NCBI GenBank assembly: GCA_036877525.1 | Contig: JAZGTH010000014.1 | Span: forward strand, 1,169,501 to 1,233,500 | DNA length: 64,000 bases | Direction: 5' to 3' | DNA from: Chromobotia macracanthus | Lineage: Eukaryota; Chordata; Actinopteri; Cypriniformes; Botiidae | Shown here: positions 15,001 to 26,497 of the stretch, one piece after another | How positions within the stretch are numbered: the stretch's first letter is position 1 | How the letters are laid out: each line of letters starts with the position of its first letter | Translations under genes and position numbers: made by a program | The notes under the pieces: generated by a model | Databases searched by the model: none | Seen by the model: only the letters and a program-made list of their open reading frames with translations | Told to the model about the DNA's origin: nothing

Positions 15001-18000
15001 CAATACATCATTTACATCACCCACAACAGACAGAACTTCAACTACTGGAGGAGAATCAACTAGCCTGCAGACACAAACCTCTGGGACCTCTGCATCTTCA
15101 CCATTATTGTCTACAGAGGAGAAAACAACATCAGAATTCGCTTCATCCACGACAGAAATACCTTTAACTAGTGTAAGAGAATCAACAACCCAACAGATTC
15201 AAACCACAGGATCCTCTACATCATCATCATCAACAACAGAAGAGAACAATACATCATTTACATCATCCACAACAGACATAACTTCAACTACTGGAGGAGA
15301 ATCAACTAGCCTGCAGACACAAACCCCTGGGACCTCTGCATCTTCACCATCATTATCTACAGAAGAAAAAACAACATCAGAATTCACTTCAGCCACAACA
15401 GAAATACCTTCAACTAGTGTAAGAGAATCAACAACCCCACAGAGTCAAACCACAGGATCCTCCACATCATCACCATCTTCTACAACAGAAGAAAACAATA
15501 CATCACATTTCACATCATCCACAACAGAAATACCTTCAACTAGTGTAAGAGAATCAACAACCCCACAGAGTCAAACCACACGATCCTCCACATCAACATC
15601 TTCTACAACAGAAGAAAACAATACATCAGATTTCACATTAACCACTACAGAAATACCTTCAACTAGTGTAAGAGAATCAACAACCCAAAATATCCAAACC
15701 ACAGGATCCTCTACATCATCATCATCAACAACAGAAGAGAACAATACATCATTTACATCACCCACAACAGACATAACTTCAACTACTGGAGGAGAATCAA
15801 CTAGCCTGCAGACACAAACCCCTGGGACCTCTGCATCTTCACCATTATTGTCTACAGAAGAAAAAACAACATCAGAATTCACTTCAGCCACAACAGAAAT
15901 ACCTTCAACTAGTGTAAGAGAATCAACAACCCCACAGAGTCAAACCACACGATCCTCCACATCAACATCTTCTACAACAGAAGAAAACAATACATCAGAT
16001 TTCACATCAACCACTACAGAAATACCTTCAACTAGTGTAAGAGAATCAACAACCCAAAATATCCAAACCACAGGATCCTCTACATCATCACCATCTTCAA
16101 CAACAGAAGAGAACAATACATCACATTTCACATCATCCACAACAGAAATACCTTCAACTAGTGTAAGAGAATCAACAACCCAAAATATCCAAACCACAGG
16201 ATCCTCTACATCATCATCATCAACAACAGAAGAGAACAATACATCATTTCTGTCATCCACAATAGACATAACTTCAACTACTGGAGGAGAATCAACTAGC
16301 CTGCAAACACAAACCCCTGGGACCTCTGCATCTTCATCATCATTGTCTACAGAAGAGAAAACAACATTAGAATTCGCTTCATCCACGACAGAAATACCTT
16401 CAACTAGTGTAAGAGAATCAACAACCCAACAGATTCAAACCACAGGATCCTCTACATCATCATCATCATCATCATCATCAACAACAGAAGAGAACAATAC
16501 ATCACATTTCACATCAACCACTACAGAAATACCTTCAACTAGTGTAAGAGAATCAACAACCCCACAGAGTCAAACCACACGATTCTCCACATCATCACCA
16601 TCTTCAACAACAGAAGAGAACAATACATCACATTTCACATCATCCACAACAGAAATACCTTCAACTAGTGTAAAAGAATCAACAACCCAACAGATTCAAA
16701 CCACAGGATCCTCTACATCATCATCATCAACAACAGAAGAAAACAATACATCATTTACATCATCCACAACAGACATAACTTCAACTACTGGAGGAGAATC
16801 AACTAGCCTGCAGACACAAACCCCTGGGACCTCTGCATCTTCACCATCATTGTCTACAGAAGAGAAAACAACATCAGAATTTACATCAGCCACAACAGAA
16901 ATACCTTCAACTAGTGTAAGAGAATCAACAACCCAAAATATCCAAACCACAGGATCCTCTACATCATCACCATCAACAACAGAAGAGAACAATACATCAT
17001 TTACATCATCCACAACAGACATAACTTCAACTACTGGAGGAGAATCAACTAGCCTGCAGACACAAACCCCTGGGACCTCTGCATCTTCACCATCATTGTC
17101 AACAGAAGAGAAAACAACATCAGAATTCACTTCAGCCACAACAGAAATACCTTCAACTAGTGTAAGAGAATCAACAACCCCACAGAGTCAAACCACACGA
17201 TCCTCCACATCATCACCATCTTCAACAACAGAAGAAAACAATACATCACATTTCACATCAACCACTACAGAAATACCTTCAACTAGTGTAAGAGAATCAA
17301 CAACCCAAAATATTCAAACCACAGGATCCTCTACATCATCATCATCAACAACAGAAGAGAACAATTCATCATTTACATCATCCACAACAGACATAACTTC
17401 AACTACTGGAGGAGAATCAACTAGCCTGCAGACACAAACAACTGGTACCTCTGCATCTTCACCATTATTGTCTACAGAAGAGAAAACAACATCAGAATTC
17501 ACTTCAGTCACAACAGAAATACCTTCAACTAGTGTAAGAGAATCAACAACCCAAAATATTCAAACCACAGGATCCTCTACATCATCATCATCAACAACAG
17601 AAGAGAACAATACATCATTTACATCATCCACAACAGACATAACTTCAACTACTGGAGAAGAGTCAACAACCCAAAAGGTTCAAACAACACGATCCTCCAC
17701 ATCATCACCATCTTCTACAACAGAAGAAAACAATACATCACATTTCACATCAACCACTACAGAAATTCCTTCAACTAGTGTAAGAGAATCAACAACCCAA
17801 AATATCCAAACCACAGGATCCTCTACATCATCATCATCAACAACAAAAGAGAACAATACATCATTTCTGTCATCCACAACAGACATAACTTCAACTACTG
17901 GAGGAGAATCAACTAGCCTGCAAACACAAACCCCTGGGACCTCTGCATCTTCACCATCATTGTCTACAGAAGAGAAAACAACATCAGAACTTACTTCAGC

Positions 18001-21000
18001 CACAACAGAAATACCTTCAACTAGTGTAAGAGAATCAACAACCCCACAGAGTCAAACCACACGATCCTCCACATCATCACCATCTTCAACAACAGAAGAA
18101 AACAATACATCATTTACATCATCCACAACAGACATAACTTCAACTACTGGAGGAGAATCAACTAGCCTGCAAACACAAACCCCTGGGACCTCTGCATCTT
18201 CACCATCATTGTCTACAGAAGAGAAAACAACATCAGAATTTACTTCAGCCACAACAGAAATACCTTCAACTAGTGTAAGAGAATCAACAACCCAAAATAT
18301 TCAAACCACAGGTTCCTCCACATCAACATCTTCTACAACAGAAGAAAACAATACATCAGATTTCACATCAACCACTACAGAATTACCTTCAACTAGTGTA
18401 AGAGAATCAACAACCCAAAATATCCAAACCACAGGATCCTCTACATCATCATCATCAACAACAGAAGAGAACAATACATCATTTACATCACCCACAACAG
18501 ACATAATTTCAACTACTGGAGGAGAATCAACTAGCCTGCAAACACAAACCCCTGGGACCTCTGCATCTTCACCATCATTGTCTACAGAAGAGAAAACAAC
18601 ATCAGAATTCGCTTCATCCACGACAGAAATACCTTCAACTAATGTAAGAGAATCAACAACCCCACAGAGTCAAACCACACGATCCTCCACATCATCACCA
18701 TCTTCTACAACAGAAGAAAACAATACATCAGATTTCACATCAACCACAACAGAAATACCTTCAACTAGTGTAAGAGAATCAACAACCCAAAATATCCAAA
18801 CCACAGGATCCTCTACATCATCACCATCTTCTACAACAGAAGAAAACAATACATCACATTTCACATTAACCACTACAGAAAAACCTTCAACTACTGGAGG
18901 AGAATCAACTAGCCTGCAAACACAAACAACTGGTACCTCTGCATCTTCACCATCATTGTCTACAGAAGAAAAAACAACATCAGAATTCACTTCAGCCACA
19001 ACAGAAATACCTTCAACTAGTGTAAGAGAATCAACAACTCAAGAGATTCAAACCACAGGATCCTCTACACCATCATCAACAACAGAAGAGAACAATACAT
19101 CACATTTCACATCAACCACTACAGAAATACCTTCAACTAGTGTAAGAGAATCAACAACCCCACAGATTCAAACCACAGGATCCTCTACATCATCATCATC
19201 ATCAACAACAGAAGAAAACAATACATCATTTACATCATCCACAACAGACATAACTTCAACTACTGGAGGAGAATCAACTAGCCTGCAAACACAAACCAGT
19301 AGTACTTCTGCATCATCAACATCATCTTCTACTACAGACAGAATTAGTACGTCACAATTTACTTCATCCATTACCTCGATACCTTCAAGTAGTGTAGGAA
19401 CATCAACAAGCCTGCAGACACAAACCAGTAGTAGCTCTGCATCATCACAGTCAAGTCATTCAACATTTCAATCACTGGCAACCATCAGCACTATTTCATC
19501 TAAATCACCCAGTACAATTCTCTCCAACCAAACCACCCAAACGTCACCATCAACCACTGAACGTCCTTCATCTGCAACCATTTTCACAACCCCAAGCTGT
19601 CTGGAATGCCAGTGTAACGGGTCCCCATGCGTCTTCAATCCGGCTTCTGGAAAATGTCAATGTCAGTGCAGACCCTTTACCTTTGGAAATTCCTGCAATT
19701 TTGCATCTGGTACTTCCACAGTCAGTTTTTGTGAGTATTCATCATATTATTCTGAAATTATGATAATTAGACAATCATAGTCTGACAATGGTTTCCCCCA
19801 CCATTTCATACACACAAATCCTTTCGTATTCTGCATGTTTTTGAATAGTTTGTGTACAGTAAGTGTTTAAGTTCAAAGTTCACGTAGCAGTTAGCATGAT
19901 GTCACATCACTAACTCATCTATTGAGTCAATTTGCTGAAATCACATCTGATTGATTTGCAGCTGGAAACATCCCCACAAGGAATGCAAGCATCTCTCTGA
20001 GAATTATGATGGAGTATCTTCCAGACTACAGCAACATCAATTCTCCCAAGTACAAAAATCTAACTGCCATCTTAAAACATGAGGTACTCTGTCCACCTCC
20101 ATCCTTCACCTCACATCCCTACAAAACATCTATGCCACATGAAGAAGCCATTTGAGACAGAATTCACCAACATTATTGTACTTTCACTTTTAAAACAATG
20201 TTTCAACACCAGAGTCATGCGCCGCCAGCTCAGTGCACTCCATCAACCCCAACACTGCAACCTATTCACATTCATTCTCACTAGTGAGGGGACATGATCG
20301 ACTGCGGTGAAAACAAGTTCAAGTTCATCGATTTTTCTATTGTCATCTGATGACGTCTCTCAATCAACCAATGAAACACCATACAACATTAACATAACAT
20401 CAACACAACATTTACACACCAGCAAATAAACCAAACCACTGACTTACTGTGAGCTCTTCTGAAGATCATTTGATGAACGACATGGCGAGAGAAGATGAAG
20501 GTTTGTGAGTGTGAAGTGAAGTGAAGTGAAAAAGTGAAGTGAAGTGAAGTGAAGTGAGCGGGCGGGGCCGCAGCCATTCTCATCAGTCTGTCTATGCGCA
20601 CTACTCTCTATATACTCTATATACTACATACTATAGTATATACTCTATATACTACATACTCTACTACAGAGGAAACAAGTGACTGTATAGTGAAGCCTTT
20701 CATATAGTAATTTATAGTTACTATTTATGTATGTAGAAATAGTTAGGAATGTATTAATATTTAATGATTTATTATCTTGACAGATTTCCGTGTTATGCAA
20801 GAGAGCAGATGCACAAAACTTCAGAGATGTAAACATTCTTAAGCTACAGTAAGACACATTTACAAAACATACTTTAACTAAGCCAGTCTTATTAATAAAG
20901 TGCTATGTGTTCATATTGTTTGGTTTCTCCAGGCAGGGAAGTGTCATTGCTGAAAGTATCGCAGTATATAACTATCCCAACAATAACTCACAAATTAACT

Positions 21001-22366
21001 TCCTGAATCATGATCTGGGACCCAGACTGGAAATCATCTTTAATGATTCAGATTCTCTAAGAAATCTCAGTGCAGCTCTTGGCAATGTTTCCATTCAAAA
21101 CTCACAAATTATCATGCAGCCTGTTGAAATATCAAGTGAGTTCTCATTCTGAAAATACTGCTCCTATTTCATATATAATGTCTTCTTAAAAGAAAATGCA
21201 TTTATCTGAGATATTCACTGGACAACAGGATAATAAACATGACTGTTTTCTTTCACAATTGTTTATTTAATATAAAGACGCAAGTAGAACTTCAAATGTT
21301 TTGTATTGTTTTACAAAACTCGTTCTTTCCCGTTGTTGTTATTCTTGTTGTGTGAGTAGATATTTCAGACCTACAACCCTTTCTGCGCTGCACTGTGGAA
21401 TTTGCAAACTTAACAGAGGTGATTGTAAATGGAGAATGGGTGTGTGTGGGACAATGTCAAAAAAATCTCAACTTCTGCAATAAACATGGTCAGTGCTTTA
21501 ATGAGAGAAATGGACCTCAATGCCAGTAAGTTCTGCAATGCAAATTTTAATAATCTCAGATATGAGATATGAGTTTGTTCTTAGCCTGATTATCTGATTA
21601 AACATACATATTACTTAGATTTCATTGTTCTTTAAAAAATACAAAAACTATATATATATATATATATATATTTCAAAAATACTTGTTCTCTGCCAATCTT
21701 TGTTTCATCATCCAGGTGTGATCGCTCTAACTTTGAAGAGTATTATGGATCACAGTGTGAACTTTACCGCAGAGGGGCTGGTTTCTATGCTGTTTTGTTT
21801 GGAAGTCTCTTAGCTTTTGTTCTGCTTCTCATTATTGTGGTTGTGATGATTGTGGTTCTATATAGAGCCAAGAGGTCAGTAGAACTGCTTTTATGATCTA
21901 AACACTCAAAAACAAATTATGAACTGATCTGATTTGTGTTGTCACTCGCAGCAGGACGTCAGCTGTAAGAAAGTTTTCACTATTTGGTGATGAGTTCTTT
22001 GATTTTTCATGCAGAGGTATTCTTGATTTTGTTGCTGTGTGGATGTTAGTGGTTATACCTCAGCAGTAATAAAACAAACATTCAACCATCAGAAATGATC
22101 TGACAACAAGATTAAATACTGACCCTTTCTTTGCAGCATCTGCATCTAGTAACAAATACGTTCTGCATCAAAACGTTTCTGTGGCAGAAGATGCAGTAGC
22201 TGGGGTTTTTAGACTTTATCATGAAAATGCATTTGTGAGGTAAGATGAGCAGAGCAGTCATATTGTTCAGTATATACTTATTTTGTTTGTGGTTATTGAA
22301 ACACAATTTTCTCATTTCTGAAGACCAGAGCAACAGGATGTATGGATGTCTGATGAACAGAGATGA
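1..22366 (+). CDS. Giant transmembrane mucin, MUC3/MUC17-like (3' part; 5' end outside window)
   Basis: A membrane-tethered, heavily O-glycosylated mucin expected on the apical surface of epithelia. Order seen: more than 19 kb of Ser/Thr repeats, an EGF-like module (six-plus Cys, about 19597-19690), a SEA domain with the cleavage-type motif GSVIA, a second EGF-like module, a transmembrane helix and a tail of about 70 residues ending SDEQR. Exons chosen by splice sites and phase: giant exon to 19730, then 19962-20083, 20784-20848, 20933-21135, 21360 (or 21369)-21525, 21716-21874, 21952 (or 21955)-22016, 22137-22239, 22324-22366 (TGA). Every junction keeps frame. The giant exon is open from about 9690 to 19730. 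Upstream it needs frame corrections near 1555, 2592, 3508, 6095, 9485 and 9690 and has three scrambled segments. EGF-SEA-EGF-TM order is known for the MUC3/12/17 and MUC13 families; exact orthology is not determinable here. Start codon and signal peptide are not in the window. Confidence 0.85.
577..660 (+). other. Scrambled, deletion-rich repeat segment 1
   Basis: In place of a normal unit the sequence is A/T rich, G-poor and shorter, with runs such as seven A's, and includes an in-frame TAA at 646-648. It can still be aligned loosely to a TPQSQTT-type subunit (fragments resembling the CAACCCC...ACAATACATCACATTTCACATC path) with many deletions. The same frame resumes at 661. Either an unpolished noisy-read stretch or a decayed unit; the first seems likelier. 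Confidence 0.6.
1346..1445 (+). other. Scrambled, deletion-rich repeat segment 2
   Basis: A stop (TAA at 1348-1350) and several deletions replace what should be a TQNIQ-type subunit running into the TSLQTQT subunit. The flanks match normal units closely. The pattern is missing Gs and short A-rich runs, like segment 1. Confidence 0.6.
2986..3046 (+). other. Scrambled, deletion-rich repeat segment 3
   Basis: After a normal IPSTS start the sequence becomes A/T rich with almost no G, then returns abruptly to a perfect unit at about 3040. The character is the same as the two upstream segments. Confidence 0.6.
8700..12430 (+). repeat. About 1.86-kb tandem duplication inside the mucin exon (about 5 x 372 bp)
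   Basis: Rare variants occur in the same order in two consecutive blocks. These are LSLSTKEK at about 9050 and 10912, FLSSTT followed by SPLLSTEEKTTSEY at about 9330-9460 and 11190-11320, TSATGRES at about 9606 and 11464, SELISATTE at about 9700 and 11560, SEIASSTTE at about 9950 and 11810, and TTELPSTS plus TTEGNNTS at about 10095-10190 and 11950-12050. The offset is about 1857-1860 bp. The upstream copy has one deleted base near 9485 and one inserted A near 9690; the downstream copy has neither. Confidence 0.85.
19590..19730 (+). other. Membrane-distal EGF-like module of the mucin
   Basis: The end of the giant exon encodes a Cys-rich block: CLECQCNG, then C at SPCVF, GKCQCQC and NSC. This spacing is typical of an EGF-like fold just before a SEA domain. 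The exon ends at a GTGAGT donor (19731) one base into a codon. Confidence 0.8.
19962..21135 (+). other. SEA domain of the mucin, encoded across three exons
   Basis: Exons 19962-20083, 20784-20848 and 20933-21135 join in frame. They give a SEA-type start (ISLRIMMEYLP, SPKYKNLT), the NFRDVNILKL strand, then QGSVIAESIAVYNY and a tail with LRNLSAALGNVSI. GSV(I/V) is the autoproteolysis motif of SEA domains, cut between G and S, which would leave two subunits held together non-covalently. The 65-bp middle exon is too short to be found as an open frame; it was placed by phase (0 in, 2 out) and by the expected SEA spacing. Confidence 0.85.
20512..20558 (+). repeat. (GTGAA)n pentanucleotide repeat in a mucin intron
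   Basis: About nine tandem GTGAA units with one interrupted unit, in the 20084-20783 intron. Confidence 0.85.
21360..22366 (+). other. Second EGF-like module, transmembrane helix and cytoplasmic tail of the mucin
   Basis: Exon 21360/21369-21525 encodes CVGQCQKNLNFC and HGQCFNE. Exon 21716-21874 completes the EGF fold (QCDRSN, YYGSQCELYRR) and runs straight into a hydrophobic helix (GFYAVLFGSLLAF then LLLIIVVVMIVVLY) and a YRAKR stop-transfer. Exons 21952-22016, 22137-22239 and 22324-22366 encode the tail (FSLFGDEFFDF, YVLHQNVSVAEDAV, PEQQDVWMSDEQR). Two acceptors are ambiguous: an AG at 21359 or 21368, and a NAGNAG pair at 21951/21954. Both choices keep frame and would add or drop three and one residues. 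Confidence 0.8.
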
Positions 22367-22415
22367 AGAATATTTGCAATATTTACGCTGCAGTGAATAT
22401 ATGTGTGTGTAAAAA

Positions 22416-22419
<4 letters not shown>

Positions 22420-22492
<73 letters not shown>
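22420..22492. repeat. (TA)n microsatellite
   Basis: About 36 uninterrupted TA dinucleotides, 54 bp after the mucin stop codon and probably inside its 3'UTR. Confidence 0.95.
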
Positions 22493-22494
<2 letters not shown>

Positions 22495-23547
22495 AGCTCA
22501 GAGAACCAACATAAAACATCTTTTAATTTCTTTCTAATTTTTAAAATCTTTTAATGTATTCAGTCTGATTTAGAATTTCTCTTGTAAAATGATCGTTTGG
22601 ATGAATGATTTCTTGTTATAAAAGCATTGCTGAGATATTTTGCTAACTTATTAGCTACGGCTTATTAATTAGCTGTTTAAGTCTGTAAATGAAAGTAATG
22701 TGGTACATGTGCACATGTATGGGGTAAGTCACAACATTCTGGAAAATTAAAAATAATCATTTTAATGAAATGATCTTTTTAGGAATGTAGATTTATATTT
22801 TAATGTCATTTATTTTTCTGTTTTATTGTTTAAATCTCATTTCTGATCTGTTCAGAATTTTCATTAGCAGAGGCTATGAAGGTTATGAGGTTATGATCAT
22901 ATGTATAAATGTCTTGTGAAATTGTATGTATTGGCAGATATTTATTTAGTATTTTTGACTTTTGAGAAAAGGGTGTTTTAATCCATAACTTGTTGTAACT
23001 AAACATTTATCTTTTACATAATGGAATCTGTGTAATATTGCCAATCTTATATTTTATACATATATTAAACAACCTTATATTATTTTGCTACCAAACTTTG
23101 TTGTATTTTTATTTATAAGAAAACAGCTGAAGACAGACTGCTTACAAATGAAATCCCCAAAACAAGGTAAATGAACAAACTGCAACTTGCAGCATTTATT
23201 CTGGTGGTTTTCTCCACAGTTCACAGTGCATGAAGTTTGGCACTCTTGCAATAACAGCTTGTTGTCCTATAGGGGGCAGTGGTGGTGTATTTATATACAT
23301 GTTAGTCTTCACATGTCTCCCTTATTAGGTCCCTTTAGTGATAACTCTATTCAGTGATATATGTTCTTTAATATGTAATGTTGTCGAATGAACTGCTTTC
23401 TCAGGTGTGCATTTATTTACTGGGTAATAATCTATAGGTTTATTAAGACAGACCTGCAAAATGGTTTTACTGGCCAAAACTCTTTAGATCACACTTCACA
23501 TTTTCTTTTTCTAGAAATGAAACAATAGTTTGTGTAGATAAAAGCAT

Positions 23548-23762
23548 GCAGGGACGTCCTTAATTGATGATTCATGAAATAAATAATGTTCCTTTAAAAT
23601 TCTAACAATGCTAAAAGTGAACTTTTAGAGGCAGGGTTAGGGTGTGGGTCAGGGTTAGTCTGTAGTAATTATAAGTGGTTTTATATAGAACAATGAAAGT
23701 CTATGGTATGTCCTCATTTAGACAGCAAGCTAAACGTGTGTGCGTTTTCATAGGACTGACAG
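23548..23762. mobile_element. Degenerate non-autonomous DNA-transposon-like repeat
   Basis: Contains CAGGGTTAGGGTGTGGG and, further on, AGTCTATGG, GTCCTCATTTAGACAGC and ACGTGTGTGCG. The order resembles a dispersed repeat common in cyprinid genomes (GGGTTAGGG block, then CTATGGA...GTCCCCAT, then ACGTGTGTGCG). Identification is from memory of that family, not a database search. Confidence 0.45.
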
Positions 23763-24749
23763 ATAATGAATCTTTATTTGTGTTACGTTTCAGAGCCATC
23801 TAAACTGAAAACTGGTTTGCTTTTTTGAACCTCAGTGTATGTGGTTCTACCATCTTCATTTCCTCTCTTTTGTCTTTTGATTAATCAGGAAGTTTATCTT
23901 TCAAGAGCTGAATTACTGGTTTGCCATGAGTCACTTCTATTTCACTGGCTCAGCTGAATCAAGCTAAAATATCTCTGAAATGACTTTTCTGTGTCATTAC
24001 CATTATTCTAGGACATATACATTACAAATGCCTACAGATCAAGATTACAATAGAAAAAGACAAAAAATGATAAAGGCCAGGCAGCATCATTATAAAACTC
24101 TTTGTCCCCCATTCAGATAAAGGGCAGATGTGATTGATGGAGAAACGCATGACTTCATTTCCTGTAATGAAGGACATTTGAACCAGTTTTGCGTAGCCGA
24201 GAAGTTAATGTGCTGAAAGTGTAAAGATTTTTGTTCACAAGTACTTTGAAGAAGGTACAGAAGGTTAGAGAGGGACATCAGGCCACATGATGTTAGGTGG
24301 TCAGTGGTGCGTGTTAAATGGTATTTAAATGTTAAAATGATGAAGCATGTAGGACCTGCAGAGAACTCATGTTTGCTCATTTCAAATGTTTATTGTTTTA
24401 TCCAGATGAGACTTGTAATAAAGAGACCAGAGAGAAAGAGGCTGAAAATACCTGCATGAGTGTTTCACGTTTACTAGATGTGTCTGTAATGCTGTTCTGA
24501 GACATGCATCCCTTACTCACAAACCAATCCATCACCTTTATGATGACAACCACAGAACTGATCTAAGATCAGTTTTAAAGCACTAAACTATAGTTCACCT
24601 TCCTCCTGTCTGGAGCAAGGCCAAAAGTAATGAGGCAGAGCACAGGGGCGTGGAGGTGATAAAACAGGCAAAACAGCTATAATATCTTTGTGTTCTAGAG
24701 AGAGATAGGACATACAATACAGCAGAACATTAGATAAAGACCAGCTTGA

Positions 24750-26497
24750 TTCATAAATAAGTCGATTTATTTTTATTACTTTAGAGGATACAATACACTA
24801 AACATCATTCAGTTTTGGGTAAGAGGACAATGTTAAATACTTTTACACATCACAACATACTGTTTTCTCAGTGCACTTCATATTCATATGTTTACCACAG
24901 CAGAGATCTCTGGTTCTTATTGAACTTGCCTTCATTTCTTTCCAAGTAAGACACAGTGACAGATTAAATAAAAAAACATTTAGAATGTAAACATTTCCTG
25001 ATACACAACCTGGTAAATAAAGAGAAAATAAAACTGTGGCATCACATGAGCTCAGATCCCTTCATAAGGTGGAGAGTTCTTCTTGACCTCAAAGCCTCTT
25101 TCAGAACTGCAGGGCACTTGCTACATTTACTGAGTGATCACGAAGCTTCTGAAAACAATACAGGATAATGAAACATCTCATTCACTAGCTGCCAGCAGCC
25201 AAAGTCTCTGATGCCCACACCCACTGTAATCACGTCTGACGGGAACACACGTACAGTAAGCAGGAGATCGGCCGGCGCATGGACTTTAACTCCACACAGC
25301 ATTTAAAACGACCATAGACTTCTGTTTCATTGAAAAAAAGTGTTTTAAACTGACCGTTTCATATAGGAAACACATTAAACATGCTTCTGGGTAATCGTTT
25401 CCTTGTATGGCCTCGCGTACGGTTAAATACAGTGTCAAAGTACATTGTATTTGCAGAGTCTTTGTAAAGCACAGTTGGGTATTTAAAACGATTATGGGAG
25501 GTAGTCTTGAGAAAATCCTATTCCAGACAATGGCTCACAGCTTCACGTGGAGACAGCAAGATAAAAGAGGACAGAAACGCATTCACAGGTATCACAAGTC
25601 TTGCCTTTTTGTGCAACGAAAAACTCTACACATTACACCTCGGTGAGAAGCCACAGACTGGAAATACTCCACTCATTCAAAACTTTCAGCTGCCGTCTTA
25701 AGCAGCTTATAAATGCTTAAAAGCAGGTGCCAAAAACTGGTCAATGTAACACATTCAGCTCTCAGGATCACTCACACACCATTCAGAACAGAAAAGCAAT
25801 ACTCTAACTGTTCCCATGTAACACAAACTCAAGACCCAAGATGTACAGACAGGCCACAGACAAAACACACACGCAAACACAAAAGTGTTCTGACAAAAGC
25901 TGGGAGCATTAGTCTAACAGGAAAACAGCTAAATAGTGTGCATGTGTCAGATGTCATGTTGCATGTGATATTTGCAATCCAATGAGATGGAATACCCTTC
26001 ACTTTAAACACTGGCCTCAAAAGATGGTGGCCATTTTATACTTCATATGTGGAGGACAACACAAATTTATAGAAACATTACTGACCCTAAGTCCCTCTGA
26101 CAGACAAACATGCTCTGAGACAAAAATAATCTTCAATGCAATATAAAATAAGACTAAACTGCATTTACAACACTAAAGAACACTGAAGTATGACGGTACC
26201 AGACCAGCTAATACCAAACAACTGCACCACGTTAATTCAACACTTACATTTCACATAACAATGAAATAATAAAACATAAAAATAGACTCATTCTAAGAGC
26301 CTTAAACTGTCAGAACTGTTTCCATTTTGAGGGTCAAAAAGAATTCCCAGTAACTGCAGTTTGTATGTAACTCGCTGTAATTTACAGAGCACTAGGTCAA
26401 AACTAACCGTAATGTCCCAACAAAGCAGCAGAAAGTCCTGGAGGTCACTCAACAACACATCCCAAGTAATGGCTCGCTCATCACACGTTTGGTAGTT
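24750..26497 (-). other. Inferred errfi1 3'UTR
   Basis: AT-rich sequence without a credible coding frame between the errfi1 stop and the tandem polyadenylation signals. Several ATTTA cores on the minus strand would fit the short-lived, immediate-early type mRNA known for this gene. No better explanation for the interval was found. Confidence 0.5.
24766..24777 (-). terminator. Inferred errfi1 polyadenylation signals
   Basis: On the minus strand two AATAAA hexamers sit side by side, 1.72 kb after the errfi1 stop codon. A 3'UTR of about that length is usual for mammalian ERRFI1. Cleavage would fall near 24750. Confidence 0.5.

Larger units (their letters stand above)
1..19300 (+). repeat. Coding tandem repeat of the mucin PTS domain, 372-bp higher-order unit
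   Basis: The main unit is 124 codons (372 bp) made of three related subunits of about 42, 40 and 42 residues. One begins TPQSQTT, one TQNIQTTGSS and one TSLQTQTPGT. Exact 372-bp spacing is visible across 7660-9471, where corresponding blocks start at 7660, 8032, 8404, 8776 and 9148. Units lacking one subunit, or with extra copies of one, break the register elsewhere. Composition is Thr/Ser/Glu rich with scattered Pro, mostly A/C-ended codons (ACA, TCA) and almost no CpG. A short (TCA)n serine run varies in length in the TQNIQ and TQQIQ subunits (usually 4, up to 8 near 16455-16478). Units decay after about 19290 into non-repetitive Ser/Thr sequence before the EGF module. Confidence 0.95.
22367..24760. 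other. Convergent intergenic interval / presumed mucin 3'UTR
   Basis: No coding exon was recognised. It holds a TA microsatellite and a degenerate GGGTTAGGG-bearing repeat. AATAAA occurs on the plus strand near 23578 and 24417 and ATTAAA near 22745 and 23064, so the mucin polyadenylation site cannot be fixed. Confidence 0.5.

Noticed and set aside
23630..23665. GGGTTAGGG words resembling interstitial telomere repeats
   Set aside because: Not a tandem TTAGGG array; better explained as part of a dispersed fish repeat.
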